Shown piece after piece: positions 16,076 through 25,194 of a DNA stretch of 64,000 bases. The notes under the pieces were generated by a model. That model was not told the DNA's origin. It searched no databases and worked only from the letters and a program-made list of their open reading frames with translations. Numbering within the stretch: the first letter of the stretch is position 1; each line of letters begins with the position of its first letter. The position numbers and the translations under genes are program-made. Origin of the DNA: Flavisolibacter ginsenosidimutans. GTDB lineage: Bacteria; Bacteroidota; Bacteroidia; Chitinophagales; Chitinophagaceae. The stretch is taken from positions 3,100,001 to 3,164,000 of the forward strand of contig NZ_CP042433.1 of the NCBI RefSeq assembly GCF_007970805.1, given 5' to 3'.

Positions 16076-17020
16076 TTAACCAACGTTAACCACGATCTTT
16101 CCCCTCGTTTTTCCAGTTTCAATTTTGCGGTGCGCTTCGGGCATTTGTTCAAGCGTGTAGCGGCTCGAAATAAAGGGCTTTAACTTTCCTTCTTTTAACA
16201 AGATCGCCAGTTGCTCCATGTCCCTGCCGCTGGAATGCACGAGGTAATTTTTTGCTGTGAAGTTGCTGTCTCCTGCAATGGACTGCGCTTCTTCCTTTAC
16301 GCCGCCCACAATGGACACGAGTGTTCCGCCTGGCTTTAGTACCCGCAAAGATTTGATGGTGGTTGCACCGCCGATTGGGTCCAGTACAATGTCAATGTCT
16401 TTTAGCGTTTGCGAAAAATCTTCGCGGGTGTAATCAACCGTTTGGTCAACGCCAAGACTTTTAAGAAAATCGCTATTGGCCGCTGATGCAGTGCCGATGA
16501 CGAAAGCATCGAAATGCTTGGCGATTTGCACGGCAAAGTGCCCCACCCCGCCCGCCGCTGCATGAATCAGCACTCGTTGCCCGGCTCGTATTTCGGCCTG
16601 GTGCACCAACACTTGCCAGGCTGTAAGTGCGGCCAGTGTTGCAGCAGCCGCTTCTTCGTAATTAATGCCGTCGGGAATGTGCGCCAAATGCGCTTCGGGA
16701 GCGGTTGCGTATTCGGCATAAGTTTTTCCTTTGCCCGGAAAGTTTATCATGCCAAAGACCTTGTCGCTTTCTTTGAATTTGGTAACGCTTGCGCCAACGG
16801 CCACGACATCACCGGCAACGTCCCAGCCTAATATCACTAACGGGTTCTTTTGCAGTCCTTCCAACAAGCCACCGCCTTTGCGGGTTTTGACATCAACGGG
16901 ATTGATGCTGATGGTTTTTATTTTTATCAACACTTCGTCTTCTTTCGGTTGCGGTGTATCTACTTGCTGAAGTTTAAGGTTATCGGGTGAACCGGCTTCG
17001 GTGAGGATAATTGCTTTCAT
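16076..17020 (-). CDS. NADP-dependent quinone-oxidoreductase-like MDR protein
   Basis: 314 residues, the right length for the zinc-free medium-chain dehydrogenase/reductase branch. The GroES-like N-terminal half has 'SINPVDVKTRKGGG' and 'ILGWDVAGDVVAVG'. The Rossmann half has 'VLIHAAAGGVGHFAVQIAKH', where AAxGGVG binds NADPH. No structural-zinc Cys cluster is seen. It would reduce quinones or enones in the cytosol. Neighbours give no pathway hint. Confidence 0.85.
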   Translation of the reverse strand: MKAIILTEAGSPDNLKLQQVDTPQPKEDEVLIKIKTISINPVDVKTRKGGGLLEGLQKNPLVILGWDVAGDVVAVGASVTKFKESDKVFGMINFPGKGKTYAEYATAPEAHLAHIPDGINYEEAAAATLAALTAWQVLVHQAEIRAGQRVLIHAAAGGVGHFAVQIAKHFDAFVIGTASAANSDFLKSLGVDQTVDYTREDFSQTLKDIDIVLDPIGGATTIKSLRVLKPGGTLVSIVGGVKEEAQSIAGDSNFTAKNYLVHSSGRDMEQLAILLKEGKLKPFISSRYTLEQMPEAHRKIETGKTRGKIVVNVG

Positions 17021-17084
17021 GATTTGTGATTAAGGTTGAAAGAACAAAACTACTGGAAGAAGAAGTTTGTAGGCGGGTTGGATT

Positions 17085-17164
17085 GCACCATCTCTTGTTC
17101 CTGTTACCGTTGATAATTAAGTATGTTTGGAACAAGAACGTACGCAAATACAAATGTTAGCGGC
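17085..17164 (+). repeat. attC-like imperfect hairpin S2
   Basis: TCTTGTTCC (17093-17101) and GGAACAAGA (17129-17137) pair perfectly, flanked by weaker outer pairing (GCACCA / GTACGC). The element ends in ATGTTAGCGGC (GTTAGCG from 17156). The right part aligns with S1. It lies 37 nt before the AT-rich gene at 17201. Confidence 0.55.
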
Positions 17165-17200
17165 AACCAAAATCACAGCTTTAACCTTTAAGACAATTCG

Positions 17201-17782
17201 ATGCGAGGAATAATCCTGTCTGTTTTTATTCTGTCACTCGCTGTACTATTTTACTTCATCCTATCGAAAGGGAATGAGAAAAGTCCTCCGTGGTCAGGTG
17301 GCTATTGCAAAAGCATCGAAGAAGCAAAGGAGAAAGGCGTCTTTGAATTTGAGGTTGTTCCCTGCAAAACTGACCTGTCGTTGGATAGCAGCCATCGACT
17401 GAAACTAAAAAAGGCGTGGCTGGAACATGCATGGACAAGCCAAGTTTACGTAATTGGAAAAACGAAAATCACGAAAGAACCCTGGCATCATTTGATACTT
17501 GTTTACGACATCCTTGAAACCAATCAGCACCCTAATCAAAACGTTTACTATTTCATCGGCGAAAGACCCGTCGGCGACTCGTTGGTGCATTATAATTGCG
17601 TACGAGACGATACAATCAAGGTTCCGCTATACAGGGAAATGTCACCGCTTTTGCCCTCGCACAAAAAGAGATTGGCATTTGACAGCCTCGCATTTGTAAA
17701 ATCCGATATGCCCCTAACATCGTATTTGCAAAAAAGTGGCGACAAAACTACCTTTCAACGGTGTATTAATACCCAACGATAG
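17201..17782 (+). CDS. Membrane-anchored orphan protein of unknown function
   Basis: 193 residues. One N-terminal helix (RGIILSVFILSLAVLFYFIL) acts as signal or anchor. The rest is soluble, with 'WSGGYCKSIEEAKEKGVFEF' and 'GKTKITKEPWHHLILVYD'. Two Cys in the first 55 residues and two later could pair. No family recognised. Composition differs from the neighbours, and it is preceded by site S2 and followed by another imperfect hairpin, so it may be a cassette-type insertion. Confidence 0.55.
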   Translation: MRGIILSVFILSLAVLFYFILSKGNEKSPPWSGGYCKSIEEAKEKGVFEFEVVPCKTDLSLDSSHRLKLKKAWLEHAWTSQVYVIGKTKITKEPWHHLILVYDILETNQHPNQNVYYFIGERPVGDSLVHYNCVRDDTIKVPLYREMSPLLPSHKKRLAFDSLAFVKSDMPLTSYLQKSGDKTTFQRCINTQR

Positions 17783-17834
17783 AACGTCAATGAAGCAATA
17801 GGACATCAAAATCTGCTTCTTCGAAATACGTTCT
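17781..17834. repeat. Imperfect hairpin after the orphan gene
   Basis: AGAACGT (17781-17787) pairs with ACGTTCT (17828-17834) and GAAGCA (17792-17797) with TGCTTC (17814-17819), with an unequal bulge between. It overlaps the stop codon of the gene ending at 17782. The bulged two-block stem is like the other cassette-end sites. Confidence 0.45.
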
Positions 17835-17864
17835 CCGTTCTCACTATCGATAAACAACACTTCA

Positions 17865-18209
17865 TTGAACCAGTGCCTTTTCTCATACGGCACGCTTCAA
17901 AAAACACAAACACAAATTGCTTTGTTCGGAAGAATTTTGCAAGGATGGCCTGATGTGTTGAACGGTTACAAAACAACAACCGTTGAAATAAAAGACGAAG
18001 CCTTTCTTGCCAAAGGCGAACAAACGATGCAGCAAACGGCTGTAGCTACAAACAACGAAAACGACAGCATTGAAGGCACTGCATTTGAACTCACAGAAGA
18101 AGAACTGTTGAATGCAGACAAATACGAACCCGAAGGTTATGAGAGAATCAAAATCAAACTTGCATCGGGTAAGGAAGCATGGCTTTATGTGGCAATAAAA
18201 GAGACCTAA
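17865..18209 (+). CDS. Gamma-glutamylcyclotransferase/AIG2-like protein (TTG start)
   Basis: 114 residues. The N-terminus 'NQCLFSYGTLQ' is the hallmark of the AIG2/GGCT fold (YGTL loop), and 'YEPEGYERIKIKLASGKEAWLYV' is its usual C-terminal strand pair with the catalytic-region Glu in 'LLNADKYEPEGY'. No in-frame ATG precedes this point, and homologs start right here, so TTG at 17865 is taken as start. The family cyclises gamma-glutamyl amines, but many bacterial members are uncharacterised. Confidence 0.75.
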   Translation: MNQCLFSYGTLQKTQTQIALFGRILQGWPDVLNGYKTTTVEIKDEAFLAKGEQTMQQTAVATNNENDSIEGTAFELTEEELLNADKYEPEGYERIKIKLASGKEAWLYVAIKET

Positions 18210-18259
18210 TTCTTTAAACAACACTTACAACTTATCACTTAAAACTTACAACTTCCCCC

Positions 18260-19009
18260 TCACTTCACATTCCACCGGAACCACTTAATGCCGAGGAAAG
18301 AAAATACAAAAGCATAAGCGGCCGTTACGAGCAAAGCCACGGTGGCTTCGTTGCTCCAACCACCGGGTTGCAGTCCCGCCGAAACAATGGTTTTTACCGT
18401 GCCCCACGGCGACCAATGCACAATCTTTTTTATCTGCTCGCCCAGCATCCCCAGATCACCAAACATGCCCACCATGATGAAAACAAAATACACAAGGCGG
18501 GTAGTGGAGTTTACCGTCTCGGAATTCTTCACCAGTCCCGCAATCATTTGCCCCAATCCCAGGTACAAAGCGCCACCGGCAAAAGCGGTTAAAAAGCCAA
18601 GCACGTAACTCTGTGCCGGCAATTCAATGTGCAGGCGTTGATAACCCACGATAAACACCAGCGTTGTCAATAAAATAATCATCGCCATTTGCACCGCAAG
18701 ACGGCTCATCATGATGTACGAAGTAGGAATGGGCGCTACCCGCAGGCGCTGAAAAATTCCTTTGTCTCTATCCCTTGCCAGGGCATTGGAATAGCCCATT
18801 AAACCAATGGCCGTTAAGCCAATGGTAATGCCGGTGGAAAGCACAAAGGCCGGACCGAGTTTGCTGACCAAACCTTTCCATGACATTAAGATAATAACGG
18901 GCACCAGCAACACAAGAACGACCGAACGGCGGTTGCGCCATTGCGTGGTAAAATCGGCGCGAAGCAAGGCTGCCATGGCAGCGGATGTTTTGGGCAATAC
19001 AGCAGACAT
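18260..19009 (-). CDS. ABC-2 type transporter permease
   Basis: 249 residues with six hydrophobic segments and the ABC-2 layout: a cytosolic N-terminus ('LRADFTTQWRNRRSVVLVLLVP'), then 'GYSNALARDRDKGIFQRLRVAP', the conserved amphipathic coupling segment that follows the second helix. Its start lies 9 nt after the stop of the ATPase gene on the same strand, so the two form one exporter. Substrate unknown (drug, lipid or polymer efflux are typical). Confidence 0.88.
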   Translation of the reverse strand: MSAVLPKTSAAMAALLRADFTTQWRNRRSVVLVLLVPVIILMSWKGLVSKLGPAFVLSTGITIGLTAIGLMGYSNALARDRDKGIFQRLRVAPIPTSYIMMSRLAVQMAMIILLTTLVFIVGYQRLHIELPAQSYVLGFLTAFAGGALYLGLGQMIAGLVKNSETVNSTTRLVYFVFIMVGMFGDLGMLGEQIKKIVHWSPWGTVKTIVSAGLQPGGWSNEATVALLVTAAYAFVFSFLGIKWFRWNVK

Positions 19010-19018
19010 AAATGTTTT

Positions 19019-19834
19019 TTAAGAACGGATGGCCGTTCCGGTTAAACCAATAAAAACGTCTTCGAGTGTAATCTTTCCTTTACGCGAAGCACGAATCACT
19101 TCCGCATCATTTCGATGTCGGTCAACAATCGCTTGCGGTGAGTCTATTTCAATGATGCGGCCGTGGTCAATGATGGCAATGCGGTCGCAAACGGCTTCGG
19201 CTTCTTCCATTGAATGCGTGGTGAGCAAGATGGCGTGACCGGCGTTGCGCAAACTTTCCATGCGCTCCCACAACTGCCGCCGCGATTGCGGATCAAGGCC
19301 GGTTGTCGGTTCGTCCAGCAAAACCAATTTGGGTTTGTGCATGGTGGCAATGGCAAGCGAAACCCTTTGTTGTTGTCCGCCCGACAACTGGCCGAAACGT
19401 TTACTACTCGCTGTTTCAAGCTTTATGTTTTGAAGCAAGGCTTCAATCTCGCTATCGGAAAGCGAGAGGCCGTAAACGGCGGCATATAGCCGAATGATTT
19501 CGGTTACGGTCAGTTCGGATTGAAAAGAAGTTGACTGCAACTGAATGCCCATGTTTGCCTTGGCATGAAGCGGCTTTTCTTTTAGGTTGTAGCCGCCCAC
19601 GGCAATGTTGCCCGCCGCTGGTTTTAGCAGTCCTTCAATGGCACTTAAGCTGCTGGTTTTGCCGGCGCCGTTCGGGCCGAGTAAGCCAAAAATTTCGCCG
19701 CCCAGCACGGAGAATGAAACGTCGTGAACGGCCGTAAAAGAACCGTAGGTCACACGCAGGTTTTCGACTTGCAAAACGGTTTCTGTACTCGCTGAAGAAG
19801 TGGCGCTGTTGGTTGCCGGCATAGTTGATTCCAT
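19019..19834 (-). CDS. ABC transporter ATP-binding protein
   Basis: About 271 residues from the ATG at 19834 (a GTG frame extends to 19882 without protein-like sequence). Walker A 'GPNGAGKTS', signature 'LSGGQQQR', Walker B 'LVLLDEPTT' and H-loop 'LLTTHS' are all intact. 'GLDPQSRRQLWERM' is typical of the drug/Na+/ABC-2 export class. It powers the permease encoded directly downstream. Confidence 0.92.
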   Translation of the reverse strand: MESTMPATNSATSSASTETVLQVENLRVTYGSFTAVHDVSFSVLGGEIFGLLGPNGAGKTSSLSAIEGLLKPAAGNIAVGGYNLKEKPLHAKANMGIQLQSTSFQSELTVTEIIRLYAAVYGLSLSDSEIEALLQNIKLETASSKRFGQLSGGQQQRVSLAIATMHKPKLVLLDEPTTGLDPQSRRQLWERMESLRNAGHAILLTTHSMEEAEAVCDRIAIIDHGRIIEIDSPQAIVDRHRNDAEVIRASRKGKITLEDVFIGLTGTAIRS

Positions 19835-20027
19835 CCGAATTGTTTGTTGGCGCAATATACTGGCCGCACCCGTAACGCACAAGCACGCTTATACCAACGC
19901 CGCTTTGCACGATACGTTTCAAACTTGTACTCCTTTCAATTGCTTTTATGCAACAAGCTTTGTGGCCATCGTAATGCTTTGGTTACGTCGCACGAAACCA
20001 CTTTATATTTACGCTTACCTTTTTGCC

Positions 20028-20684
20028 ATGAAATCTTTTTTCGCCCTTCTTTTTACTTCCTGTGCCTTCTTTGCACAAGCACAACCGCACGAAACGTACA
20101 CAGCAAAGCAGAGCAGCACGGCTTGTACAAGCACGCTTAAACTTTATACCGACGGCACTTATGCTTACCAAACCGGTTGCGAAGCCTCGCCGCAACTTTC
20201 ATTTGGAAAATGGACAAGAGAAAAAGACCTCATTAAATTCACACCGGTCAATCCAAAAACCTTTGCCGTCGTAAAAAGTATTGAAGCCGCTACCGTTCCC
20301 GGCGACAGCATCTGGCTCACCGTTCTTGATAAAGACGGTGCGAACATAAGCGCAAAAATCTCCGTTGGCCTTGAACTGAGCGGACGCGGAAGTTATTTGT
20401 TTGGCAACGACGCTTCGGGTACAAAAAAATTTGTGTACAGGCGAAGCGGCGGCAGGATTGTGTTTCGCACGCTGAACAAACTTTTTGGACAGCGAATTGA
20501 ATTTCCCACTGATACTGCAAACAATTTTGTGGTAACGCTGAACCTTTCGGCCGATTGGATTGCCAGTACGCACCCGCAATGGAATTACACATCCTTGCCT
20601 TTGCTGCAAAAGAAAGACGGAGTGTTAATGACACGTGCAAAAGCCAATGAGCAATTGGTGTTTAAAAAGCAAAGCGGCGAATAA
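20028..20684 (+). CDS. Secreted protein of unknown function
   Basis: 218 residues from the ATG at 20028, which opens a signal peptide (MKSFFALLFTSCAFFAQAQ); the upstream in-frame stretch is not protein-like. The mature part begins with a small beta domain, 'CTSTLKLYTDGTYAYQTGCEASPQLSFGKWTREKDLIKFTP'. Such 'colour-less' beta strands occur in Bacteroidota lipocalin-like proteins. No catalytic motif. It converges on the GH16 gene with only 5 nt between. Confidence 0.65.
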   Translation: MKSFFALLFTSCAFFAQAQPHETYTAKQSSTACTSTLKLYTDGTYAYQTGCEASPQLSFGKWTREKDLIKFTPVNPKTFAVVKSIEAATVPGDSIWLTVLDKDGANISAKISVGLELSGRGSYLFGNDASGTKKFVYRRSGGRIVFRTLNKLFGQRIEFPTDTANNFVVTLNLSADWIASTHPQWNYTSLPLLQKKDGVLMTRAKANEQLVFKKQSGE

Positions 20685-20689
20685 TTACA

Positions 20690-21475
20690 TCACTTCAACT
20701 GATAGACACGAACATAATCCACGTACATGCTTGCTGGTAATTTGCTCTCGTCTATTTTATGGCCCGGCCAATTGCCGCCAACGGCAAAATTGAGCAGGAT
20801 GAAAAACGGTTGATGAAAGGCCGCGGTGTTGTGGGCACTGTTTGCAATGTTTAAGCGATGATATTCTTTTCCGTCAATGTGCCAGATGATGTTTTCAGGC
20901 GTCCATTCTACATCGTACACATGATAAACCGACGGTGAAAATAAAATCGTGTCGCCCGATTGAACGTGGCCCTTCCCTCCGTCCCAATGCGCCGTGCCGT
21001 ACAAAAGACTGTCGGTGTTGATGTGCTCCATGATGTCAATCTCGCCGCTCTTCGGCCAGCCCACGGTCGCTATATTTTCACCCAGCATCCAGAAGGCAGG
21101 CCATAAACCCTGACCAACGGGAATTTTTATTCTTGCTTCGATGCGGCCGTATAAAAATTTTTTCTTGCCCTGCGTTTTCATTCGTGCCGATGTGTAAGAC
21201 GCTGTACCCACCGCTTCTTTTCTTGCCGTGATGATTAAGTTTCCGTTTTTAACCGTTGCGTTCGACGCCTGGTAAAATTCCTGTTCGTTGTTGCCCCAGC
21301 CGCTGTTGCCGGTTTCAAACAACCAGGCAGTGGTATCAACCCTATTGCCTTTAAATTCATCGGCCCAAACCAATTGGTAGTGCATCGTGTCGGTTGCCAA
21401 ATTGCTTTCACCGGCGTAAACGCGGCAAACCGGAAGCGTAAGAAATGCGAAGGCGAACAGGCAAACGTTTTTCAT
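20690..21475 (-). CDS. Glycoside hydrolase family 16 (beta-glucanase/laminarinase-like)
   Basis: About 261 residues. Signal peptide 1-22, then the GH16 jelly roll. The catalytic motif 'GEIDIMEHI' has nucleophile Glu, assisting Asp and acid/base Glu in the ExDxxE pattern of laminarinases and related enzymes. 'GLWPAFWMLGE' precedes it and 'VYDVEWTPENIIWHIDGKEY' follows. It hydrolyses beta-1,3 or mixed beta-1,3-1,4 glucans outside the cell. ATG at 21475 is preferred over a TTG six nt upstream. A TACATTTTG box just upstream on the minus strand resembles a Bacteroidota -7 element. Confidence 0.9.
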   Translation of the reverse strand: MKNVCLFAFAFLTLPVCRVYAGESNLATDTMHYQLVWADEFKGNRVDTTAWLFETGNSGWGNNEQEFYQASNATVKNGNLIITARKEAVGTASYTSARMKTQGKKKFLYGRIEARIKIPVGQGLWPAFWMLGENIATVGWPKSGEIDIMEHINTDSLLYGTAHWDGGKGHVQSGDTILFSPSVYHVYDVEWTPENIIWHIDGKEYHRLNIANSAHNTAAFHQPFFILLNFAVGGNWPGHKIDESKLPASMYVDYVRVYQLK

Positions 21476-21634
21476 CAGCAAAATGTATTAAAAGTGGTTG
21501 AGCCAAGTTAACGATTGTTACAGAACCGGCTGAGGTTTGCAGAATTGGCTTACGGCCATTACATTTGCCGCATCCTTCCTCTGAATTTCCTGCCCATCCC
21601 CTCTGAAAGCCCTTGCTTTAAAAAATCTGCCAGT

Positions 21635-21733
21635 ATGAATAGCAACAGCAAAATTTCAGAGAAAATGAGTGGCCTTTTAATTTTCGGCTCACTCGCCATT
21701 GGATTTATTGTCCTTTACTTGTTAACGCATTAA
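21635..21733 (+). CDS. Putative 32-residue single-span membrane peptide
   Basis: ATG at 21635 gives a polar N-terminus (NSNSKISEK) followed by one membrane helix (SGLLIFGSLAIGFIVLYLL) and stop. It is followed by a strong terminator 36 nt later, which suggests that something upstream is transcribed. A longer in-frame start at 21515 gives an unlikely N-terminus. No homology judgement is possible. Confidence 0.45.
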   Translation: MNSNSKISEKMSGLLIFGSLAIGFIVLYLLTH

Positions 21734-21768
21734 GATAGCCGCAGCCCGCCTGCTGCAAGCTTATTATC

Positions 21769-21806
21769 AAAGCATTTGAAAGCCCATGGCTCTTCAAATG
21801 CTTTTT
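21769..21806 (+). terminator. Strong rho-independent terminator
   Basis: AAAGCATTTGAA (21769-21780) and TTCAAATGCTTT (21793-21804) are perfect complements, with an inner AGCC/GGCT pair and a T-run continuing to 21806. Confidence 0.9.
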
Positions 21807-21925
21807 TGTTTATAGTAAGAGGCTTCCTGTGCTCTACCGTCAAGTGCATGAATGCAAGACGCGTAAATTTTCTGCCTGGCCGAAAAGCCGTCCACCGTCT
21901 TTCCCAAAAATCTTAGTTTTGGCTT

Positions 21926-24900
21926 ATGGCTAACCGTGACCAACTTCTCAAAAAATTTAACGAAGAATACAACCGCCTCAATGAAGAACAACGCCGCGCT
22001 GTTGACCAAACCGAAGGTCCCGTGATGGTAATTGCCGGTCCGGGTACGGGAAAAACACAAATCCTCAGTGCACGCATCGGTAAAATATTGCTGACGGATA
22101 TTGGCACAGAACCAGGCAACATTCTTTGCCTTACCTACACCGATTCCGGCGCCATTGCCATGCGCCGCCGCCTGTCGCAATTCATCGGTCCCGACGCCTA
22201 CCGCGTGAACATCTCCACCTTTCATGCGTTTTGCAACGACGTTATCCAAGACAATCTTGGCTTGTTTGAAAAAACGGCGCTCGATCAGCTTTCCGACCTG
22301 GAGCGCATTGAGTTGATGAAAGAACTCATTGACGCTTTCCCAAAAGATCATCCGCTCAAGCGCTACCGCGGTGATGTGTACTTTGAGATGGCCGCTTTGC
22401 AAAATCTTTTCAGCCTGATGAAACGAGAAGGATGGACGGGTGATTTCATTTGCGAAAAGATTGACGAGTACATCAATGACCTGCAATACCGCGATGATTA
22501 CATCTGCAAGCGGGCCACCAAGGATTTTAAGAAAGGCGATGTGCGGTGGGACAAGATTGAAGAGCAGAAAGAGCGGATGGAAAAGCTGCGGGCGGCTTGC
22601 GGCGAGTTTAAAAAATTTCAAACGCTCATGCGCAGCCGCAACCGTTACGATTTTGACGACATGATTGCCTGGGTAATTGAAGCCTTTGAAACAAATGAAG
22701 ACCTTTTGCGCAATTACCAGGAAAAGTTTCAATACATTTTGGTGGACGAATACCAGGACACCAGCGGCTCGCAAAACAAAATTGTGCAATTGCTGATTAA
22801 CTACTGGGACAAGCCAAACGTGTTTGTGGTGGGCGATGACGACCAAAGCATCTACCGTTTTCAAGGCGCCAACGTTGAGAACATGCTCACCTTCGCTTCA
22901 GTTTACGAAGAAGATTTGCTGAAAGTTGTGCTGGTGAATAACTATCGTTCTACACAACCTATTCTTGACATCTCAAAAACACTTATTGAAAACAACGAAG
23001 AGCGGTTGGTGAAAAAGATTAACGGCTTGAGCAAAGAATTGTTGGCCGTTGATCGTTTGCCGTTGGCCGGCGAGTCCTTGCAACGAACAACAAACAACAA
23101 CCAACGGCCAACGATATACGAATATGAAACGCAACGCGACGAAATGATCGGCACGGTGCTAAAGGTTGAAGAACTGATCAAACAAAACGTTGCGGGCAAC
23201 AACATCGGCATTATTTACCGCGAAAACAAATACGGCGAGGAACTGGGGGCTTACCTGCGGCTAAAAGGCATTCCGTATTACAGCAAACGCAACCTCAACA
23301 TTCTTGATCAGCCCTTGATTCAGCAACTGCTTCTCATTTTAAATTATCTCACGGCTGAACACGACATTCCGTACAGCGGCGACGAAATGTTGTTTGAACT
23401 TTTGCACGTTGAATGGCTCAACATTCCGGCCATTGAAATTGCAAAGGCCAGCATGAGGGTGTCGGAGTTGCAATACAAAGGGCAGCAAACCTCGCTGCGG
23501 CAATGGCTTTGCGAAGAAGCGGCCCAACCGCAAAAAACTTTGTTCGATACGGGACTGCACAACAGCTTGAAAGAAGCGTCGAAAATTTTTGAAGAACTGA
23601 TCAAAGCCGTTTCGAACGAAACCCTGCAAACCTTGCTGGAAAAAGTTGTTCGCGAAGCGGGCTTTCTCGGTCACATTATGCAGCACGCCGACAAGAATAA
23701 ACTGATGCAACTCCTGGCCGGCTTTTACGAACACGTGAAAGAAGAAACGCGTCGCCATCCTTTGCTGCCGCTGCACGAGTTCATGAACCGCATTGAACTG
23801 ATGCGAAAAGAAGGCTTGGTTCTTCCGTTGGTGCAGGTAAGCGGCGCGGAAAAAGGTGTGAACCTTTTAACAGCGCACGGCTCCAAAGGCCTGGAATTTG
23901 AGTACGTGTTTTTTGTTGGCAACGCCTCAAATTGCTGGGAGAAAAAACGCAAGCCCTTCAATGGATTTTCCTTTCCCGATACCTTGTTTTTAACGGGTGC
24001 AAAGGCCAACGATACCGAGGAATTGCGCCGCCTGTTTTACGTAGCGTTGACAAGAGCGAAAAAACATCTTTACATTTCTTACCCTGCTTACACAAACGAA
24101 GGCAAGCAGTTGGAAGCAACGATGTTTCTTGCCGAAATTCAAACAGAGCACAACCTGCCGAACGAGCCGGTGCGTTTAAATGATGACACGCTTGCCGAAT
24201 TCAGCGTGCTGCAATTCCAGAAGGCCACGGCGCCGGAAGTGGCACATCTCGACGACGACGTGATAGACCGCTACGTGCAAAATTTTACAATGAGCGTATC
24301 TACCCTAAACGCCTATTTAAAATGCCCGCTTGGATTTTATTACCAGCACGTGGTTCGCATTCCCTCGCCGCGCAACGAAGCAATGGAGTTTGGTTCGGCG
24401 GTGCATTATGCTTTGGAAAGTTTGTTCAACAAAATGAAGAAGACGGAGAACTTTCCTTTGCTTGATGATTTTTTGGGCGACTTTACCTGGCACATGAAGC
24501 GGCACCGCGAAAGTTTTACCCGCGAACAATTTGCGCGGCGATTGGAATACGGGTTGGAAATTTTAAAGAACTACTACAACACCTACATCACCAAATGGAA
24601 CAAAGTGGTGGCGGTGGAATTAAACGTTCGCAACCAAATGCTCGACGGCATTCCATTGCGCGGCTTTATTGACAAAATTGAATTCAACGGCAAGGACGCC
24701 ACGGTGATTGATTACAAAACCGGCGATCCCGAAAAATGCGCCGACAAATTAGTAAGGCCGGGCAAAGAACCGGCCGGCGGCGATTACTGGCGGCAAGCCG
24801 TTTTCTATAAGATTTTGCTGGACCTCTACCCCAAAGACTGGAACGTTGCGTCGGTTGAATTTGATTTTGTGGAACCCGATAAAAAGAAACAATACCGGAA

Positions 24901-25114
24901 AGAAAAAATGTCCATTTCTTCTATTGACATTGACCTTGTAAAACAGCAGATCAAAGACGTGTGGATGAAGATCCAGCGCAAGGATTTTTACACCGGCTGC
25001 GGCAAGGACGATTGTCACTGGTGCAATTTTGTAAAGACCAACAAGCTGGCCGTGGCCCTGCACGAATTGGCCGAAGAGGAAGACGTGCGCCGGCCGTTTA
25101 TGAAAGTGGTTTAA
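21926..25114 (+). CDS. UvrD/Rep-family helicase fused to a Fe-S PD-(D/E)XK nuclease
   Basis: 1062 residues. The SF1A helicase has Walker A 'AGPGTGKTQ' (about 37), 'DEYQDTSGSQN' (motif II), 'GDDDQSIYRFQGA' (motif III) and 'LLTAHGSKGLEFEYVF' (motif V), then 'ARLFYVALTRAKK'-type motif VI. The C-terminal ~290 residues form a RecB/AddB-type nuclease: 'GSAVHYALESLF', 'VIDYKTGDP' (catalytic Asp-x-Lys) and a Cys set, one in 'LKCPLGFYYQ' and three in 'GCGKDDCHWCNF', typical of a 4Fe-4S staple. It probably resects or unwinds DNA ends in repair. No AddA/AddB partner gene is adjacent. Confidence 0.88.
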   Translation: MANRDQLLKKFNEEYNRLNEEQRRAVDQTEGPVMVIAGPGTGKTQILSARIGKILLTDIGTEPGNILCLTYTDSGAIAMRRRLSQFIGPDAYRVNISTFHAFCNDVIQDNLGLFEKTALDQLSDLERIELMKELIDAFPKDHPLKRYRGDVYFEMAALQNLFSLMKREGWTGDFICEKIDEYINDLQYRDDYICKRATKDFKKGDVRWDKIEEQKERMEKLRAACGEFKKFQTLMRSRNRYDFDDMIAWVIEAFETNEDLLRNYQEKFQYILVDEYQDTSGSQNKIVQLLINYWDKPNVFVVGDDDQSIYRFQGANVENMLTFASVYEEDLLKVVLVNNYRSTQPILDISKTLIENNEERLVKKINGLSKELLAVDRLPLAGESLQRTTNNNQRPTIYEYETQRDEMIGTVLKVEELIKQNVAGNNIGIIYRENKYGEELGAYLRLKGIPYYSKRNLNILDQPLIQQLLLILNYLTAEHDIPYSGDEMLFELLHVEWLNIPAIEIAKASMRVSELQYKGQQTSLRQWLCEEAAQPQKTLFDTGLHNSLKEASKIFEELIKAVSNETLQTLLEKVVREAGFLGHIMQHADKNKLMQLLAGFYEHVKEETRRHPLLPLHEFMNRIELMRKEGLVLPLVQVSGAEKGVNLLTAHGSKGLEFEYVFFVGNASNCWEKKRKPFNGFSFPDTLFLTGAKANDTEELRRLFYVALTRAKKHLYISYPAYTNEGKQLEATMFLAEIQTEHNLPNEPVRLNDDTLAEFSVLQFQKATAPEVAHLDDDVIDRYVQNFTMSVSTLNAYLKCPLGFYYQHVVRIPSPRNEAMEFGSAVHYALESLFNKMKKTENFPLLDDFLGDFTWHMKRHRESFTREQFARRLEYGLEILKNYYNTYITKWNKVVAVELNVRNQMLDGIPLRGFIDKIEFNGKDATVIDYKTGDPEKCADKLVRPGKEPAGGDYWRQAVFYKILLDLYPKDWNVASVEFDFVEPDKKKQYRKEKMSISSIDIDLVKQQIKDVWMKIQRKDFYTGCGKDDCHWCNFVKTNKLAVALHELAEEEDVRRPFMKVV

Positions 25115-25194
25115 AGTTCGAGGTTCGAGGTTGGCGTGATGTGCGCCGATGCTCTTCTTCTCCTTTGCTCCTTTGTTTCGTACGAAAATATTTT

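Noticed and set aside
18210..18257. Possible CRISPR-like or tandem repeat (ACTTACAACTT twice)
   Set aside because: Only two short copies with no regular spacer; no cas genes in the window.
21794..22864. 356-residue open frame on the minus strand inside the helicase gene
   Set aside because: It is antisense to well-conserved helicase motifs and has a Phe/Val/His-rich shadow composition with no domain.
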